A stretch of DNA of 64,000 nucleotides from Paraglaciecola arctica (GCF_018861065.1 NZ_JAHKQO010000036.1:211865-275864), one strand, 5' to 3'. Shown: positions 46,739 to 55,586, numbered from the stretch's first letter. Notes: generated by a model from the letters alone, not told the origin. Translations and numbers: made by a program.

Positions 46739-47194
46739 ATGAACACATTAATTAAAAAACCTATCACCATATTAATGGCGGATGACGACGAAGATGACAG
46801 GTTGCTTACCAAAGAAGCCTTAGAGGAAAGCAAAGTACTCAATAATCTACTTTGTGTAGAAGATGGAGTGGAACTCATCAGCTATCTGAAACGCCAAGGT
46901 AAATATGCTGATGTTGAAGCTTACCCTTGGCCGGGCATAATTCTACTCGACCTTAATATGCCGCGAAAAGACGGCAGAGAAGCGCTAAAAGAATTAAAGT
47001 CAGATCCAGAACTAAAAGCCATCCCAGTGGTTATCCTCACCACCTCTCAACAAGAAGAAGACATGGCCAAAGGTTATGGATTAGGTGCGGCATCTTTTAT
47101 CACTAAACCAGTTAATTTCGAAGGCTTAGTTGAATTAATGAAAGCCTTGGGGAAATACTGGATCGAATTTGTAGAATTGCCTAACCACGATTAA
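46739..47194 (+). CDS. Rcp1-type single-domain response regulator
   Basis: A 151-residue receiver with no output domain. The acidic pocket MADDDEDD, the phospho-acceptor Asp71 (IILLDLNMPRKDG), Thr in VVILTTSQ and Lys in ASFITKPVNF are present. The insertion between helix 2 and strand 3 (RQGKYADVEAYPWPG) is typical of Rcp1-like partners of phytochrome-type kinases. It starts four bases after the CHASE3 kinase stop. It presumably relays phosphate within this cluster. Confidence 0.93.
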   Translation: MNTLIKKPITILMADDDEDDRLLTKEALEESKVLNNLLCVEDGVELISYLKRQGKYADVEAYPWPGIILLDLNMPRKDGREALKELKSDPELKAIPVVILTTSQQEEDMAKGYGLGAASFITKPVNFEGLVELMKALGKYWIEFVELPNHD

Positions 47195-47222
47195 TGATAA
47201 CTAAGTCTATTCTGAGATCACT

Positions 47223-49193
47223 ATGTTAGAAAAAAAAGCACGGATTCTAATTGTTGAAGATGATGAAGATGACTATGTCATTGCTAAAGATTATCTAGAA
47301 GAACTCGACGAATATAAATTTACAATTGACTGGGTGGCGACCCCAAATGAGGCACTTAAAAAACTCGAGCTAAATCAACATGATATCTGCTTATTAGATT
47401 ATCAATTGGGTGCCCACAATGGCTTAACGGTTTTGCAAAAAGCGACAGAAATGCAATGCCGCGTACCCATCATCATGTTGACAGGCCAATCAGACAAAGT
47501 TCTAGACAAAGCCGCTTTAGATGCGGGTGCCGTAGACTTTATTGTTAAAAGTGAATTAGACGGGCCAAGATTTGCTCGAGCAATTCGTTACGCCATCGCC
47601 CGTCAAGAAGTACAAAAAGAGCGTCTAGAAAGAATTAATGTCGAAACCCAAATTCGCTCTAAAGATAGATTTTTAGCGCACCTTAGCCATGAATTGCGCA
47701 CCCCTTTAACCTCGATTCTCGGTTATACAGAATTACTCCTAGACAGCGACAAAGCGCAACCTGTTTGTCACGAACTCAATATCATTCTCAACAACGGTAA
47801 ACATCTATTGAGCTTACTCAATGATGTTTTAGACTTGTCGAAAATAGCCGCTAAAAAACTTGAGTTAACCCCCACGACTTTTAACTTAAATAGTTTCATG
47901 GCTGATATATATACGCTGATGCAAGTGGCAGCAAATGACAAAGGCATCGAACTAACCTTAGTGTCAACTACCGCGCTTCCTGAAGAAATTCACTGTGACC
48001 CCACCCGCCTGAGACAAGTGTTAATCAATCTAATCCACAACGGTATAAAGTTTACCGACAGTGGCAAAGTGAGCGTGTCTGTTAGTGCCAAATTAGAGAA
48101 TAACCAATACACCTTATTTTTTGAAGTAGTCGATACCGGTAAAGGCATTCCAACAGAGGCCATTGACAAAATTTTCCAACCATTCGAACAAGTAGAAGAC
48201 ACCATATCCCGAAAGGAAACTGGCACAGGATTAGGTCTGGCCATTTCTTCAGAACTTGCTAACAAACTAGGGGGAGGAATAGCAGTAAAATCCACCGAAG
48301 GAAAAGGTAGCTGTTTTACTTTAAGTATTTCATGCCCCAATCTAGCTGGTACTAAATTGTGTTATTTGTCGTTACATAGAAAAGTGACTGGAGAAAAAAT
48401 TGCCGCGATTACCCCCCTTTCAGGTCGGGTCTTAGTGGTAGACGATGTAGCTGATATCAGGATGCTTATTGGTCACACAGTAAAAACATTTGGCCTTAAT
48501 GTAGACTTTGCTGAAAACGGCAAACAGGCGGTAGAAAAAACCCTATCCAGCATTGAAAAAGGTCATCCGTATGTTGCGATCTTAATGGACATTCATATGC
48601 CCGAAATGGATGGAAAAGAAGCGGTAGTTGAAATCAGAAAACGCGGTGTCAAACAACCTATATTAGCGCTAACCGCTGCCAATATGAAAGGCGTTAAGGA
48701 AAACTTACAAACCTTAGGGTTCGACAATTTAGTGTCAAAACCCATTGATAAAATGCTGTTATATAAACATCTATCCTTGGTTATTAACGCTAAGACTACA
48801 ACAAAATGCGCCCCCCAAGAACAAGTCAATCTTCAGCAGATAGAAAAACAACCACAATATTTTATGCTAGTTGAAGATGACATTGATGCTGCCCAAATTA
48901 CCCAAATACTACTCGAATCACTGGGGGTGAAAGTCGAAGTGGTGCATACAGCTCAAGCTTGTAGAGAGAAACTAACTAGCCGTAAAAACTGGGATAAAAT
49001 TTTAGTCGACGTACATCTACCAGACGAAAACGGATTAGAATTGGCAAAGTACCTGTCTACTCAAAACCGGTCCAAAGAAATAGTCATAGTCAGTGGTGCT
49101 GAAATAGAAAATGCTGCGATTACTAGTCATGGCGCTAGTCGCGCCATTTTGAAACCGCTTAATAAAGAGAAACTACTAGAATTAACACTTTAA
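47223..49193 (+). CDS. Soluble hybrid kinase: receiver-HisKA-HATPase-receiver-receiver
   Basis: A 656-residue protein with no membrane segment. Receiver 1 (1-125, Asp59 in CLLDYQLGAHNG), HisKA with His156 (LAHLSHELRTPLTSI), HATPase (DTGKGIPTEA; GTGLGLAISSELANKLGGG), receiver 2 (about 400-515; AILMDIHMPEMDG) and receiver 3 (about 550-656; ILVDVHLPDENG). An N-terminal receiver suggests its kinase activity is controlled by phosphate arriving from the upstream kinase. It completes the cluster NtrC regulator, mini-HisKA, CHASE3 kinase, receiver, hybrid. Confidence 0.93.
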   Translation: MLEKKARILIVEDDEDDYVIAKDYLEELDEYKFTIDWVATPNEALKKLELNQHDICLLDYQLGAHNGLTVLQKATEMQCRVPIIMLTGQSDKVLDKAALDAGAVDFIVKSELDGPRFARAIRYAIARQEVQKERLERINVETQIRSKDRFLAHLSHELRTPLTSILGYTELLLDSDKAQPVCHELNIILNNGKHLLSLLNDVLDLSKIAAKKLELTPTTFNLNSFMADIYTLMQVAANDKGIELTLVSTTALPEEIHCDPTRLRQVLINLIHNGIKFTDSGKVSVSVSAKLENNQYTLFFEVVDTGKGIPTEAIDKIFQPFEQVEDTISRKETGTGLGLAISSELANKLGGGIAVKSTEGKGSCFTLSISCPNLAGTKLCYLSLHRKVTGEKIAAITPLSGRVLVVDDVADIRMLIGHTVKTFGLNVDFAENGKQAVEKTLSSIEKGHPYVAILMDIHMPEMDGKEAVVEIRKRGVKQPILALTAANMKGVKENLQTLGFDNLVSKPIDKMLLYKHLSLVINAKTTTKCAPQEQVNLQQIEKQPQYFMLVEDDIDAAQITQILLESLGVKVEVVHTAQACREKLTSRKNWDKILVDVHLPDENGLELAKYLSTQNRSKEIVIVSGAEIENAAITSHGASRAILKPLNKEKLLELTL

Positions 49194-49492
49194 GTCTTAG
49201 TATTACTGTGGCGCAATTATTATGACCTTTGTTTATCTAATGGTGACTTAAATTAGGGTTTGATTACACCAGTGACGTTACCAGAATGATGCACTGAGCC
49301 TATTTCTGCTGCCTTATCATAGCGGGCAAACCAATTATAATGGCTGACAGATTTACAAACGGATGTGTTAACCACACTGGGAGTCGAAGAACGAAAAAGT
49401 TTGGTGGGATTGAGATTGAAAAATTTAATAACCACTACTCCTGAAACTGAAGAACCGCGCCAAAAGGCGCGGTAGATTCTAAATGATATAGC
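49194..49492. other. Convergent intergenic region with terminator
   Basis: 299 bases between the hybrid kinase and the BON-domain gene. It contains the hairpin at 49454-49473. A 60-codon minus-strand open frame (49253-49435) has no Shine-Dalgarno and no recognisable product, so I do not call it. Confidence 0.5.
49454..49473. terminator. Hairpin after the BON-domain gene
   Basis: A perfect GC-rich 8-bp stem (ACCGCGCC with GGCGCGGT) and a four-base loop, 19 bases past the BON gene stop. The T-run is short, so termination strength is uncertain. Confidence 0.65.
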
Positions 49493-50059
49493 TTAGTTAC
49501 GTGCTACAAGTTCTTTAAGTTCAAGTTTATCGATGACATTTGTCACATCATCTGTGTTTTTGGCAATGGCAACCGCTAGATCTCGTTCTGAGTCAGTATC
49601 AACACTACCTGTAAGTGTTACCTCGCCAGCGTTAACCTCTACTTCGATGTCTAGGCCACTCACTTGTGATTCAAACAACAATCTAGTTTTAACCACAGTT
49701 TCAACTTTAGAATCTTTGAGCGTTTGCATCATCTCATCATCTTGTTTTACGTCTTCCTGTGAAACTATAGATAGTTTATTGTCAACGTCAGTTACACCTT
49801 CAAGAGAAGCCACTAGCTCTTCGGCCAAAGCCTTATCTACTGAGTTGTCGACTTTACCTGTTAACACTACCGTACCGTTTTTAACATCAGTATTAATGTC
49901 AAACGAATTTAGGTTGCCGTTAAAAAGTAATGTTGATTCGGCTTTTCCATCTATCCATGCGTCTTTAGCACCATCTTTCCATGTGTTTGCTGCATTTACG
50001 TTTAAAGAAGCGGTACTAATAGCAGTTGCGATAAGAATTGAAATAGTTGTACGTTTCAT
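49493..50059 (-). CDS. Periplasmic BON-domain protein (OsmY-like)
   Basis: A 188-residue protein with a signal peptide (MKRTTISILIATAISTASLNVNA). It has two BON domains, each with the 'VxGxV...GVTDVDNKL' type ending: about 35-105 (NGTVVLTGKVDNSVDKALAEELVA) and 115-185 (AGEVTLTGSVDTDSERDLAV). BON proteins bind membranes and support envelope stability under osmotic stress. A sigma-54-like element lies 35-51 bases upstream of the ATG, with a palindromic site further up. The closest well-known analogue is OsmY. Confidence 0.92.
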   Translation of the reverse strand: MKRTTISILIATAISTASLNVNAANTWKDGAKDAWIDGKAESTLLFNGNLNSFDINTDVKNGTVVLTGKVDNSVDKALAEELVASLEGVTDVDNKLSIVSQEDVKQDDEMMQTLKDSKVETVVKTRLLFESQVSGLDIEVEVNAGEVTLTGSVDTDSERDLAVAIAKNTDDVTNVIDKLELKELVARN

Positions 50060-50093
50060 AATTTTTCTCCTGTTAAAAGTTCACATTAACTAA

Positions 50094-50110
50094 TGCCAGT
50101 TCGATGCCAA
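50094..50110 (-). promoter_or_regulatory. Sigma-54 promoter candidate of the BON gene
   Basis: The minus strand reads TTGGCATCGAACTGGCA: GG-N10-GC with a TTGGCAT -24 box. The -12 is TGGC instead of TTGC, one mismatch. Confidence 0.5.
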
Positions 50111-50195
50111 ACTGTAAGCAACTGATATAATTGAATATTTTTTAATTTGTGGAATTGGGTACCAGAAAGAAGCTTGTAACTGTTGCTTAGTACTA

Positions 50196-50210
50196 TGTAA
50201 ATATTTCACA
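50196..50210. promoter_or_regulatory. Putative activator site upstream of the BON promoter
   Basis: TGTAAATATTTCACA, a near-perfect inverted repeat of TGTRAAAT half-sites, centred about 96 bp upstream of the -24 GG. It is the best-formed copy of the motif shared with other stress promoters in the window. Confidence 0.45.
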
Positions 50211-50447
50211 ACACCAAAAGTGACAATAATTGGAAACTGTGTGTATCAGACTCGTTAACAACCCAGTTATGCCCCTACAAACTTGGATAAAGGCTATCCC
50301 TTGTTAGCTATTTTGATATAGGTAATTGACACACTGGCGTGAAAACACGGTAAAGTAAGTTTTCTAGGCAGCGTTGCGCAGCACCAGCCGACTCAATTAT
50401 TTATGGGTTATTTTAAACAGATTATCTTTTAGGTTTATCGACAAATT
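50211..50447. other. Rest of the divergent BON/cti intergenic region
   Basis: The BON-cti intergenic region spans 50060-50447 (388 bases) in all. This part should hold the cti promoter; TTGACA at 50326-50331 followed by TAAAGT at 50351 is a mediocre candidate (19-base spacer). No gene is seen. Confidence 0.35.
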
Positions 50448-52805
50448 ATGAATTCACGATTGCTCGCAGTTATTTTAGCCTTAGTCTCTGTTGCCGCCAT
50501 TATTATTGCTACACAAAGCTTTATGACTGAAAGTGACACGGTAATCGTGGTCCCTCAAAACAACTTACATACAAATTACACCGATGATGTTCGACCAATC
50601 CTTGAGAAAAGATGTGTGGTTTGTCATGCCTGTTACGACGCCCCGTGTCAGTTAAAACTTGGCTCTATTGAAGGTCTAACAAGAGGCGCCAATAAGGAAC
50701 GTGTTTACGATGGAGAGCGCCTACTTGAAGCCAACCTCTCCAGGCTTTTTGAAGACGGTCATTCTGTAGATCAGTGGCGTGAAAAAGACTTTTTCCCAGT
50801 CGTCTCTGATCAAGCGGGAACCAAAAAACAGAATATTGAAAACAGTCTACTAGCAAAAATGTTATTGCTAAAGGAAGCTAACCCACTGCCAACTCAAAAG
50901 TTACTGTCTAAAGAATTTGATCTGGACTTAAACCGCGACTATCAATGCCCAACCGACCAAGAGTTTGCGGATTATGCACAGGACTATCCTCTTTGGGGCA
51001 TGCCCTACGGATTACCCGCGATTGATAACGTAGCACATCAACGCCTTATTGATTGGGTAGCCCATGGCGCAACACAACCACAGCCTCAGCCAATTAGTTC
51101 AGAGACCCAAAACCTTATTGATAGCTGGGAGTCATTCTTAAACCAAAACAGTAAAAAAGCTCAATTAATGAGTCGTTATTTGTTTGAACACTTATTTTTG
51201 GTAAACCTTCAGTTTAGTGATTCCGAAAATAAACAGTTTTTCAAACTGGTTAGATCCAACAGCCAACCCGGTCAACCAATAAAGGGGATTTTTACCCGAC
51301 GCCCATTCGACGACCCTAAAGTTCCTCGCGTTTATTATCGAATGCAACCCGTGTTGGAAACCATAGTTCATAAGTCTCATATGCCAATTACACTAAACAC
51401 CGCAAGGATGGAGCGTTGGTCAAAATGGTTCTTAGAAGCAGATTATACCGTTGACACACTTCCCTCTTATCAGCCTGAAGAAGCATCGAATCCCTTTATT
51501 AGTTTTGCGCAGATACCGGTCAAAACTCGATACAAATACATGTTAGACGAAGCCCAAAATACCATAATGCAATTTATCAAAGGGCCAGTTTGCCGAGGTC
51601 AGTTGGCGCTAAATGTAATTAATGACCATTTCTGGGTATTCTTTGCGTCTCCCGATTTGGATGTGGTTGAGAATAATGATGAGTTTATGCAACAGGCTAG
51701 ACAACAAATATCTTTACCAGCAGAAGCCCAAAGTAATGCATTGCCTACGTCTTGGTTAACTTATGCAGCAAAGGAAAAACAATACTTAAAAGCCAAATCC
51801 GAATTTATTGAACAACACTTGAAAGACAAAGTTGAGGTAACCCTTGACCTTTTGTGGGATGGAAGTGGAAGTAACGGTGGAGATAATAGTGGAAAAAATG
51901 ACAACGCAACTTTAACTATCTTTCGCCATAACGATGCAGCAACCGTTGTAAAAGGTCTGGTTGGTAAGCAACCTCAAACGGCTTGGGTACTAACCTATCC
52001 ACTATTCGAAAGGATTCACTACCTGTTGGTCGCTGGATTTGATGTATACGGTAATGTTGGGCATCAGTTAAACAGCAGGATGTATATGGATTTTCTGCGT
52101 ATGGAAGGTGAGTTCAATTTTCTGAGCTTTTTGCCTAAAAAGAACAGACAAGAAGTAAGAGAAAAATGGTATCGCGGCTCGGTCAGTGAAGTAGAAAAGT
52201 ATGTATATGATGCGAATCAGACGTCAGTTGAAACCGATCTTAATTACAAAACCGAACAGCCATTAATCGAGTTGTACCAAAAATTACAAAGTCATTTTAC
52301 CGACGTTAGCAATCAACAACACCATCTAGAACGTGGTTCAAAACACAAATCCGTCTTAGAACCACTGCAACAAATTAACAAGGTACAAGGAATAAGTGCT
52401 GCACTGATCCCACAATCATCAATTGTGCGAGTGGTAGACGTCGAGAATCAAAACACTCATTTTTATACTTTGTTACGCCATAACGCCTATAACAATATTT
52501 CCCATTTATTTGGCGAAGATGACAGACGATTGCCTGAAGAAGACACCATGACCATTGCTCCAGGATTAATGACTTCACATCCCAATGCTTTTTTTACAGT
52601 GACAACAACGGAACTCGCAGATTTTGCTAATGGCATTGAAGGGTTAAGTTCCGAGCAAGATTACCAGGCACTCAGAAAAAAATATGCGGTATATAGAACT
52701 TCAGCAGATTTTTGGGAGTTTGCTGATGCTATGCATCAGTATTTTAAACAGCTCAATCCTTTAGAATTTGGTGTTCTAGACTTTAATCGATTAGAAAATC
52801 GATAA
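50448..52805 (+). CDS. cti: Fatty acid cis/trans isomerase
   Basis: A 785-residue periplasmic haem enzyme that converts cis to trans unsaturated acyl chains in membrane phospholipids, quickly rigidifying the membrane under solvent, heat or salt stress. The N-terminal hydrophobic segment (about 5-22) targets export. The c-type haem motif CVVCH (56-60) follows 'DVRPILEKR', as expected for Cti. Later conserved stretches such as 'YGNVGHQLNSRMYMDFLRMEGE' (shortened here to its core) fit the family. It lies among stress genes, but no sigma-54 element is seen before it. Confidence 0.95.
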   Translation: MNSRLLAVILALVSVAAIIIATQSFMTESDTVIVVPQNNLHTNYTDDVRPILEKRCVVCHACYDAPCQLKLGSIEGLTRGANKERVYDGERLLEANLSRLFEDGHSVDQWREKDFFPVVSDQAGTKKQNIENSLLAKMLLLKEANPLPTQKLLSKEFDLDLNRDYQCPTDQEFADYAQDYPLWGMPYGLPAIDNVAHQRLIDWVAHGATQPQPQPISSETQNLIDSWESFLNQNSKKAQLMSRYLFEHLFLVNLQFSDSENKQFFKLVRSNSQPGQPIKGIFTRRPFDDPKVPRVYYRMQPVLETIVHKSHMPITLNTARMERWSKWFLEADYTVDTLPSYQPEEASNPFISFAQIPVKTRYKYMLDEAQNTIMQFIKGPVCRGQLALNVINDHFWVFFASPDLDVVENNDEFMQQARQQISLPAEAQSNALPTSWLTYAAKEKQYLKAKSEFIEQHLKDKVEVTLDLLWDGSGSNGGDNSGKNDNATLTIFRHNDAATVVKGLVGKQPQTAWVLTYPLFERIHYLLVAGFDVYGNVGHQLNSRMYMDFLRMEGEFNFLSFLPKKNRQEVREKWYRGSVSEVEKYVYDANQTSVETDLNYKTEQPLIELYQKLQSHFTDVSNQQHHLERGSKHKSVLEPLQQINKVQGISAALIPQSSIVRVVDVENQNTHFYTLLRHNAYNNISHLFGEDDRRLPEEDTMTIAPGLMTSHPNAFFTVTTTELADFANGIEGLSSEQDYQALRKKYAVYRTSADFWEFADAMHQYFKQLNPLEFGVLDFNRLENR

Positions 52806-53062
52806 CTAACTTTTGAATTGAGTTTTGCTGTTTCCAACTCTTAGTTGCCCCCTTATTAGCAGTACCCCACATCTACAGTTTGAGATGATAAGTTTCGGTT
52901 TATTCTGCCTGTCAGCTAGTCTAAAGCGGACTTAGGCATAACTCGATTTTGCCCACTTATGATTTAAAGCCTATTGATTATCTTGTCTAACAACTGTGTT
53001 TTTATATTACTAATCCACTGTCCGGAGTTGCATTTCGAAAGGATTATCGTTAAATTGCCCGC
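52806..53062. other. cti-trpS intergenic region, promoter part
   Basis: 257 bases before the trp leader peptide. A promoter candidate TTGTCT (52983-52988), 16-base spacer, TATTAC (53005-53010) would start the leader RNA near 53017. No gene is seen. Confidence 0.4.
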
Positions 53063-53116
53063 ATGAAATACATTTCAACACCTACCTCATTCTTTTTCTG
53101 GTGGCGCTCTATTTAG
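53063..53116 (+). CDS. Trp leader peptide upstream of trpS
   Basis: A 17-codon frame plus stop, encoding MKYISTPTSFFFWWRSI with tandem Trp codons at 53099-53104. The WWR-S ending resembles the E. coli trp leader peptide (WWRTS). It has only a distant purine-rich element (AAAGGA about 20 bases upstream), so its initiation would be weak. Its position directly before an RNA with competing hairpins and the trpS start makes a role as a tryptophan sensor by ribosome stalling very likely. Confidence 0.75.
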   Translation: MKYISTPTSFFFWWRSI

Positions 53117-53219
53117 AGCGGCACAGAATTCTTACATTCTTAAGCTGCTGGAAGGTAGCTAAGACTGTCATTTGTTTTATATCTCCAGTAGCGAACTATT
53201 TTAGCTAGGAGATACCCCC
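53082..53219 (+). promoter_or_regulatory. Trp-responsive attenuator with RBS-sequestering hairpin (trpS leader RNA)
   Basis: Four mutually exclusive segments can be read. Segment 1, CTACCT (53082-53087) inside the leader peptide, pairs with AGGTAG (53153-53158). Segment 2, GCTGCTGGA (53144-53152), pairs over nine positions, one of them G-U, with TCCAGTAGC (53184-53192). Segment 3, TATCTCC plus TAGC (53180-53192), pairs with segment 4, GCTA plus GGAGATA (53204-53214), burying the trpS Shine-Dalgarno AGGAG. A further hairpin CGCTCT/AGAGCG lies at 53105-53120. A ribosome stalled at the Trp codons would free segment 2 to pair with 3 and open the ribosome-binding site. There is no T-run, so control should be translational. 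Confidence 0.7.
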
Positions 53220-54242
53220 ATGAACACAAAACAAAATACTGATAAACCAGAAATTATTTTAACCGGAGATAGAGCGACAGGCCCGTTACATCTCGGTCAT
53301 TATGTTGGTTCGTTAAAGCAACGCGTTGTTTTACAGGAAATTCATGAGCAAACGATTCTTGTTGCTGATATGCAAGGTCTGACTGACAATGCTCACAATC
53401 CGCAAAAAGTATCATCCAACATTCTAAATGTCGTAGCAGATTACCTAGCTGTTGGTATCGAACCTTCTAAAACAATTATTTGCCTTCAATCACAACTGCC
53501 GGCCCTTGCTGAGTTGACTATGTATTACAGCAACCTCGTCACCATCAGTCGCTTAGAGCGAAACCCGACAGTGAAAAGTGAAATCCAAAACAAAGGATTT
53601 GAACGCTCCATCCCAGCTGGCTTTCTAACCTACCCTATATCGCAAGCAGCTGATATAACAGGGTTTAATGCATCTTTAGTGCCTGTTGGAGATGACCAGT
53701 TACCCATGCTTGAACAAACTAATGAAATAGTGAGAAGGGTTAACTCACTAGCAGGACGTATTGTTTTAAGTGAGTGTCGGCCTTTACTCAGTAATGCACC
53801 GCGGCTTCCTAGTACAGATGGAAAAAGTAAAATGTCTAAGTCTATGGGCAACGCCATTAACCTTGGAGCGACTGAAAAAGAAATCTCCACAGCGGTAAAA
53901 TCTATGTATACCGACCCTAACCACTTGCGGGTTGAAGATCCCGGTAAAGTCGATGGAAATGTTGTTTTTACCTATCTCGATGCCTTCCACCCTGATGAGG
54001 ACTATATCTGCCAGTTAAAAGATCACTATCGACGTGGAGGTCTTGGTGACGGCACAACAAAAAAAGTACTAGAAGGGTGTTTGCAGGACATGCTTCGACC
54101 AATAAGAGAAAGAAGAGACGAGTTTTTAAATGATAAGGCACAACTAGTGGATATTTTAGTCAAGGGAAGTCAAATCTCTAGAGAAAAAACAGAAAAAGTA
54201 CTGTTTGATGTTAAAGATATCTTTGGATTGAATATTTTCTAA
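53220..54242 (+). CDS. trpS: Tryptophanyl-tRNA synthetase
   Basis: Charges tRNA-Trp. The 340-residue class Ic enzyme has the HIGH-type motif in TGPLHLGHYVGSL (24-27 HLGH) and KMSKS at 204-208. GDDQ in VPVGDDQLPMLEQTNEI is the usual Trp-site region. AGGAG lies eight bases before the ATG and is the strand that the upstream hairpin can sequester. A second synthetase gene elsewhere in the genome is possible but cannot be judged from this window. Confidence 0.95.
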   Translation: MNTKQNTDKPEIILTGDRATGPLHLGHYVGSLKQRVVLQEIHEQTILVADMQGLTDNAHNPQKVSSNILNVVADYLAVGIEPSKTIICLQSQLPALAELTMYYSNLVTISRLERNPTVKSEIQNKGFERSIPAGFLTYPISQAADITGFNASLVPVGDDQLPMLEQTNEIVRRVNSLAGRIVLSECRPLLSNAPRLPSTDGKSKMSKSMGNAINLGATEKEISTAVKSMYTDPNHLRVEDPGKVDGNVVFTYLDAFHPDEDYICQLKDHYRRGGLGDGTTKKVLEGCLQDMLRPIRERRDEFLNDKAQLVDILVKGSQISREKTEKVLFDVKDIFGLNIF

Positions 54243-54270
54243 GTAACTTGTTTTAACAGCCAGTTTCTAT

Positions 54271-54293
54271 ACGCTCGCTAGTTAACAGAGCGT
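54271..54293 (+). terminator. Possible terminator after trpS
   Basis: A 6-bp stem ACGCTC/GAGCGT with an 11-base loop, followed by TATTT. Weak. Confidence 0.35.
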
Positions 54294-54314
54294 TATTTCA
54301 AAGAAGGTATTGCG

Positions 54315-55100
54315 TTGGAATCACTAGAGTTAAACAATTTCCTGCATCCTAGGCCATCACCTAAAGGAATTGATGTGCTATGCAAGTTGCAGCACTTTGC
54401 CATAATCACTTACGCAGTAGATCCTGCTAGATTCGTTGGGCTTTTCCCTAACCGATTTAAATTAGATACCGTTGAAATAGAAGGAGAACAAAAAGCTCTC
54501 ATTTCAGTGGTGCCTTTTATCGATGTAGATTTTACTTCTGCTGTTTATCCATTTCCAAAGTTCACTATGGGCCAAACCAACTATCGAATTTACATTATCG
54601 ATAATCAAACAAACGAACGTTGTGTTTGGTTTCTCGGTACCACTTTGGATTCATGGACACTCGCTGTACCTAGGTTTTTATGGAATTTGCCTTGGTATAG
54701 TGGCGAAGTTAAATTCGATTGCGATTTTGATGAATCACAACAAATATACTTGAAATACAAGATGACCACTGATGCAACTTGGGCTCCTGCCAGTGTTGAA
54801 TTAACCCAAACTAACCATGCCAAAATTGAGTTGTCTGGCTTTCCTGATACCGAAACTGGACTTGTATATTTAACTCATCCACTAGCAGGTTTCTATCATC
54901 GCCGCGATGGCAAATTAGGTACCTATCGCGTGTGGCATAAACCACTAGACGTTTCTTCTGCAAATCTCAAATCGGCGCGCTTTGGGTTATTGTCACGCTT
55001 GGGGTTAGTCACCCAAGAAGAGCAACAAGTTGCACATAGTGTACTTGTTGAACCTATTAATGAATTTACTATTTATTTACCACCAAAAATATTGGAATAG
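54315..55100 (+). CDS. DUF2071 (acetoacetate-decarboxylase-like fold) protein
   Basis: A 261-residue protein of the DUF2071/COG3361 type: 'FAIITYAVDPARFVGLFPNRFKLD' near the start, 'ALISVVPFIDVDF', 'NYRIYIIDNQTNERCVWFLGTTLD' (given as its conserved core) and 'HPLAGFYHRRDGKLGTYRVWHKP'. The biochemical role is unknown. The start is a TTG with AAGG upstream. It is separated from trpS by 72 bases. Confidence 0.82.
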   Translation: MESLELNNFLHPRPSPKGIDVLCKLQHFAIITYAVDPARFVGLFPNRFKLDTVEIEGEQKALISVVPFIDVDFTSAVYPFPKFTMGQTNYRIYIIDNQTNERCVWFLGTTLDSWTLAVPRFLWNLPWYSGEVKFDCDFDESQQIYLKYKMTTDATWAPASVELTQTNHAKIELSGFPDTETGLVYLTHPLAGFYHRRDGKLGTYRVWHKPLDVSSANLKSARFGLLSRLGLVTQEEQQVAHSVLVEPINEFTIYLPPKILE

Positions 55101-55109
55101 AAATATAAC

Positions 55110-55162
55110 CAAGCAACTTAGGCATATCTTGATTGGCCAAGTTATTCGATGCCTTAGTTGCT
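55110..55162. terminator. Large hairpin between convergent genes
   Basis: Arms AAGCAACTTAGGCAT and ATGCCTTAGTTGCTT pair over 15 bases with one mismatch. It lies between the DUF2071 gene and the convergent small secreted protein, fitting a bidirectional terminator, although T-runs are poor. Confidence 0.55.
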
Positions 55163-55175
55163 TTGGCAATAAACA

Positions 55176-55541
55176 CTATTCCACTGAGAAACTGGCTCGC
55201 TGGGCTTTAGCAAGCTCAGGTCTATAAAATCCTGGCATATTAACTGAACGTTGATGTAGCTCTACTAGCAGTCTTCCCCTATGAGCATAATCAATTGCTT
55301 TGGTTCGCCAGTTTGCTTTGAAATATTCAACAGCACTCGAATAGTAAAATTCAGCTCGCTCTAACCGCAGCACACTGTTTCTATCTGTTTTTCTACGGTC
55401 GACTTTAGCCAATGCTACTTTTAGCTGATGAATGCTGGCTGGCATCGGCTCTACTTGTTTAGATTCAACAGTTTGTGACACAGCCATTGCAGAACTGACA
55501 ATGGTTAATATGATAGCGGCAACAAGAGTTAAAAATTTCAC
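55176..55541 (-). CDS. Small secreted protein of unknown function
   Basis: I do not recognise this 121-residue protein. It has a clear signal peptide (MKFLTLVAAIILTIVSSAMA). The mature part is helical and basic: 'IHQLKVALAKVDRRKTDRNS', 'LRLERAEFYYSSAVEYFKANWRTKAIDYAHRGR' (core residues ERAEFYYSSAVEYFKA). The repeated pattern of aromatic and Ala residues resembles a small helical-hairpin (TPR-like) unit. A sigma-54-like element lies 46-63 bases upstream, grouping it loosely with the nearby stress genes. Confidence 0.75.
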   Translation of the reverse strand: MKFLTLVAAIILTIVSSAMAVSQTVESKQVEPMPASIHQLKVALAKVDRRKTDRNSVLRLERAEFYYSSAVEYFKANWRTKAIDYAHRGRLLVELHQRSVNMPGFYRPELAKAQRASFSVE

Positions 55542-55586
55542 GGTAAAGCTCCTAGGTACGAAAATTATAATGACTTGTCGTAGCTA

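Noticed and set aside
49253-49435. 60-codon minus-strand open frame between the hybrid kinase and the BON gene
   Set aside because: No ribosome-binding site, no family features, and it lies in a convergent intergenic region. It could be a gene remnant but I cannot support that.
53044-53206. Long stop-free plus-strand frame across the trpS leader region
   Set aside because: It has no start codon, and its composition is explained by the leader and hairpin sequences; the short WW frame is the meaningful one.
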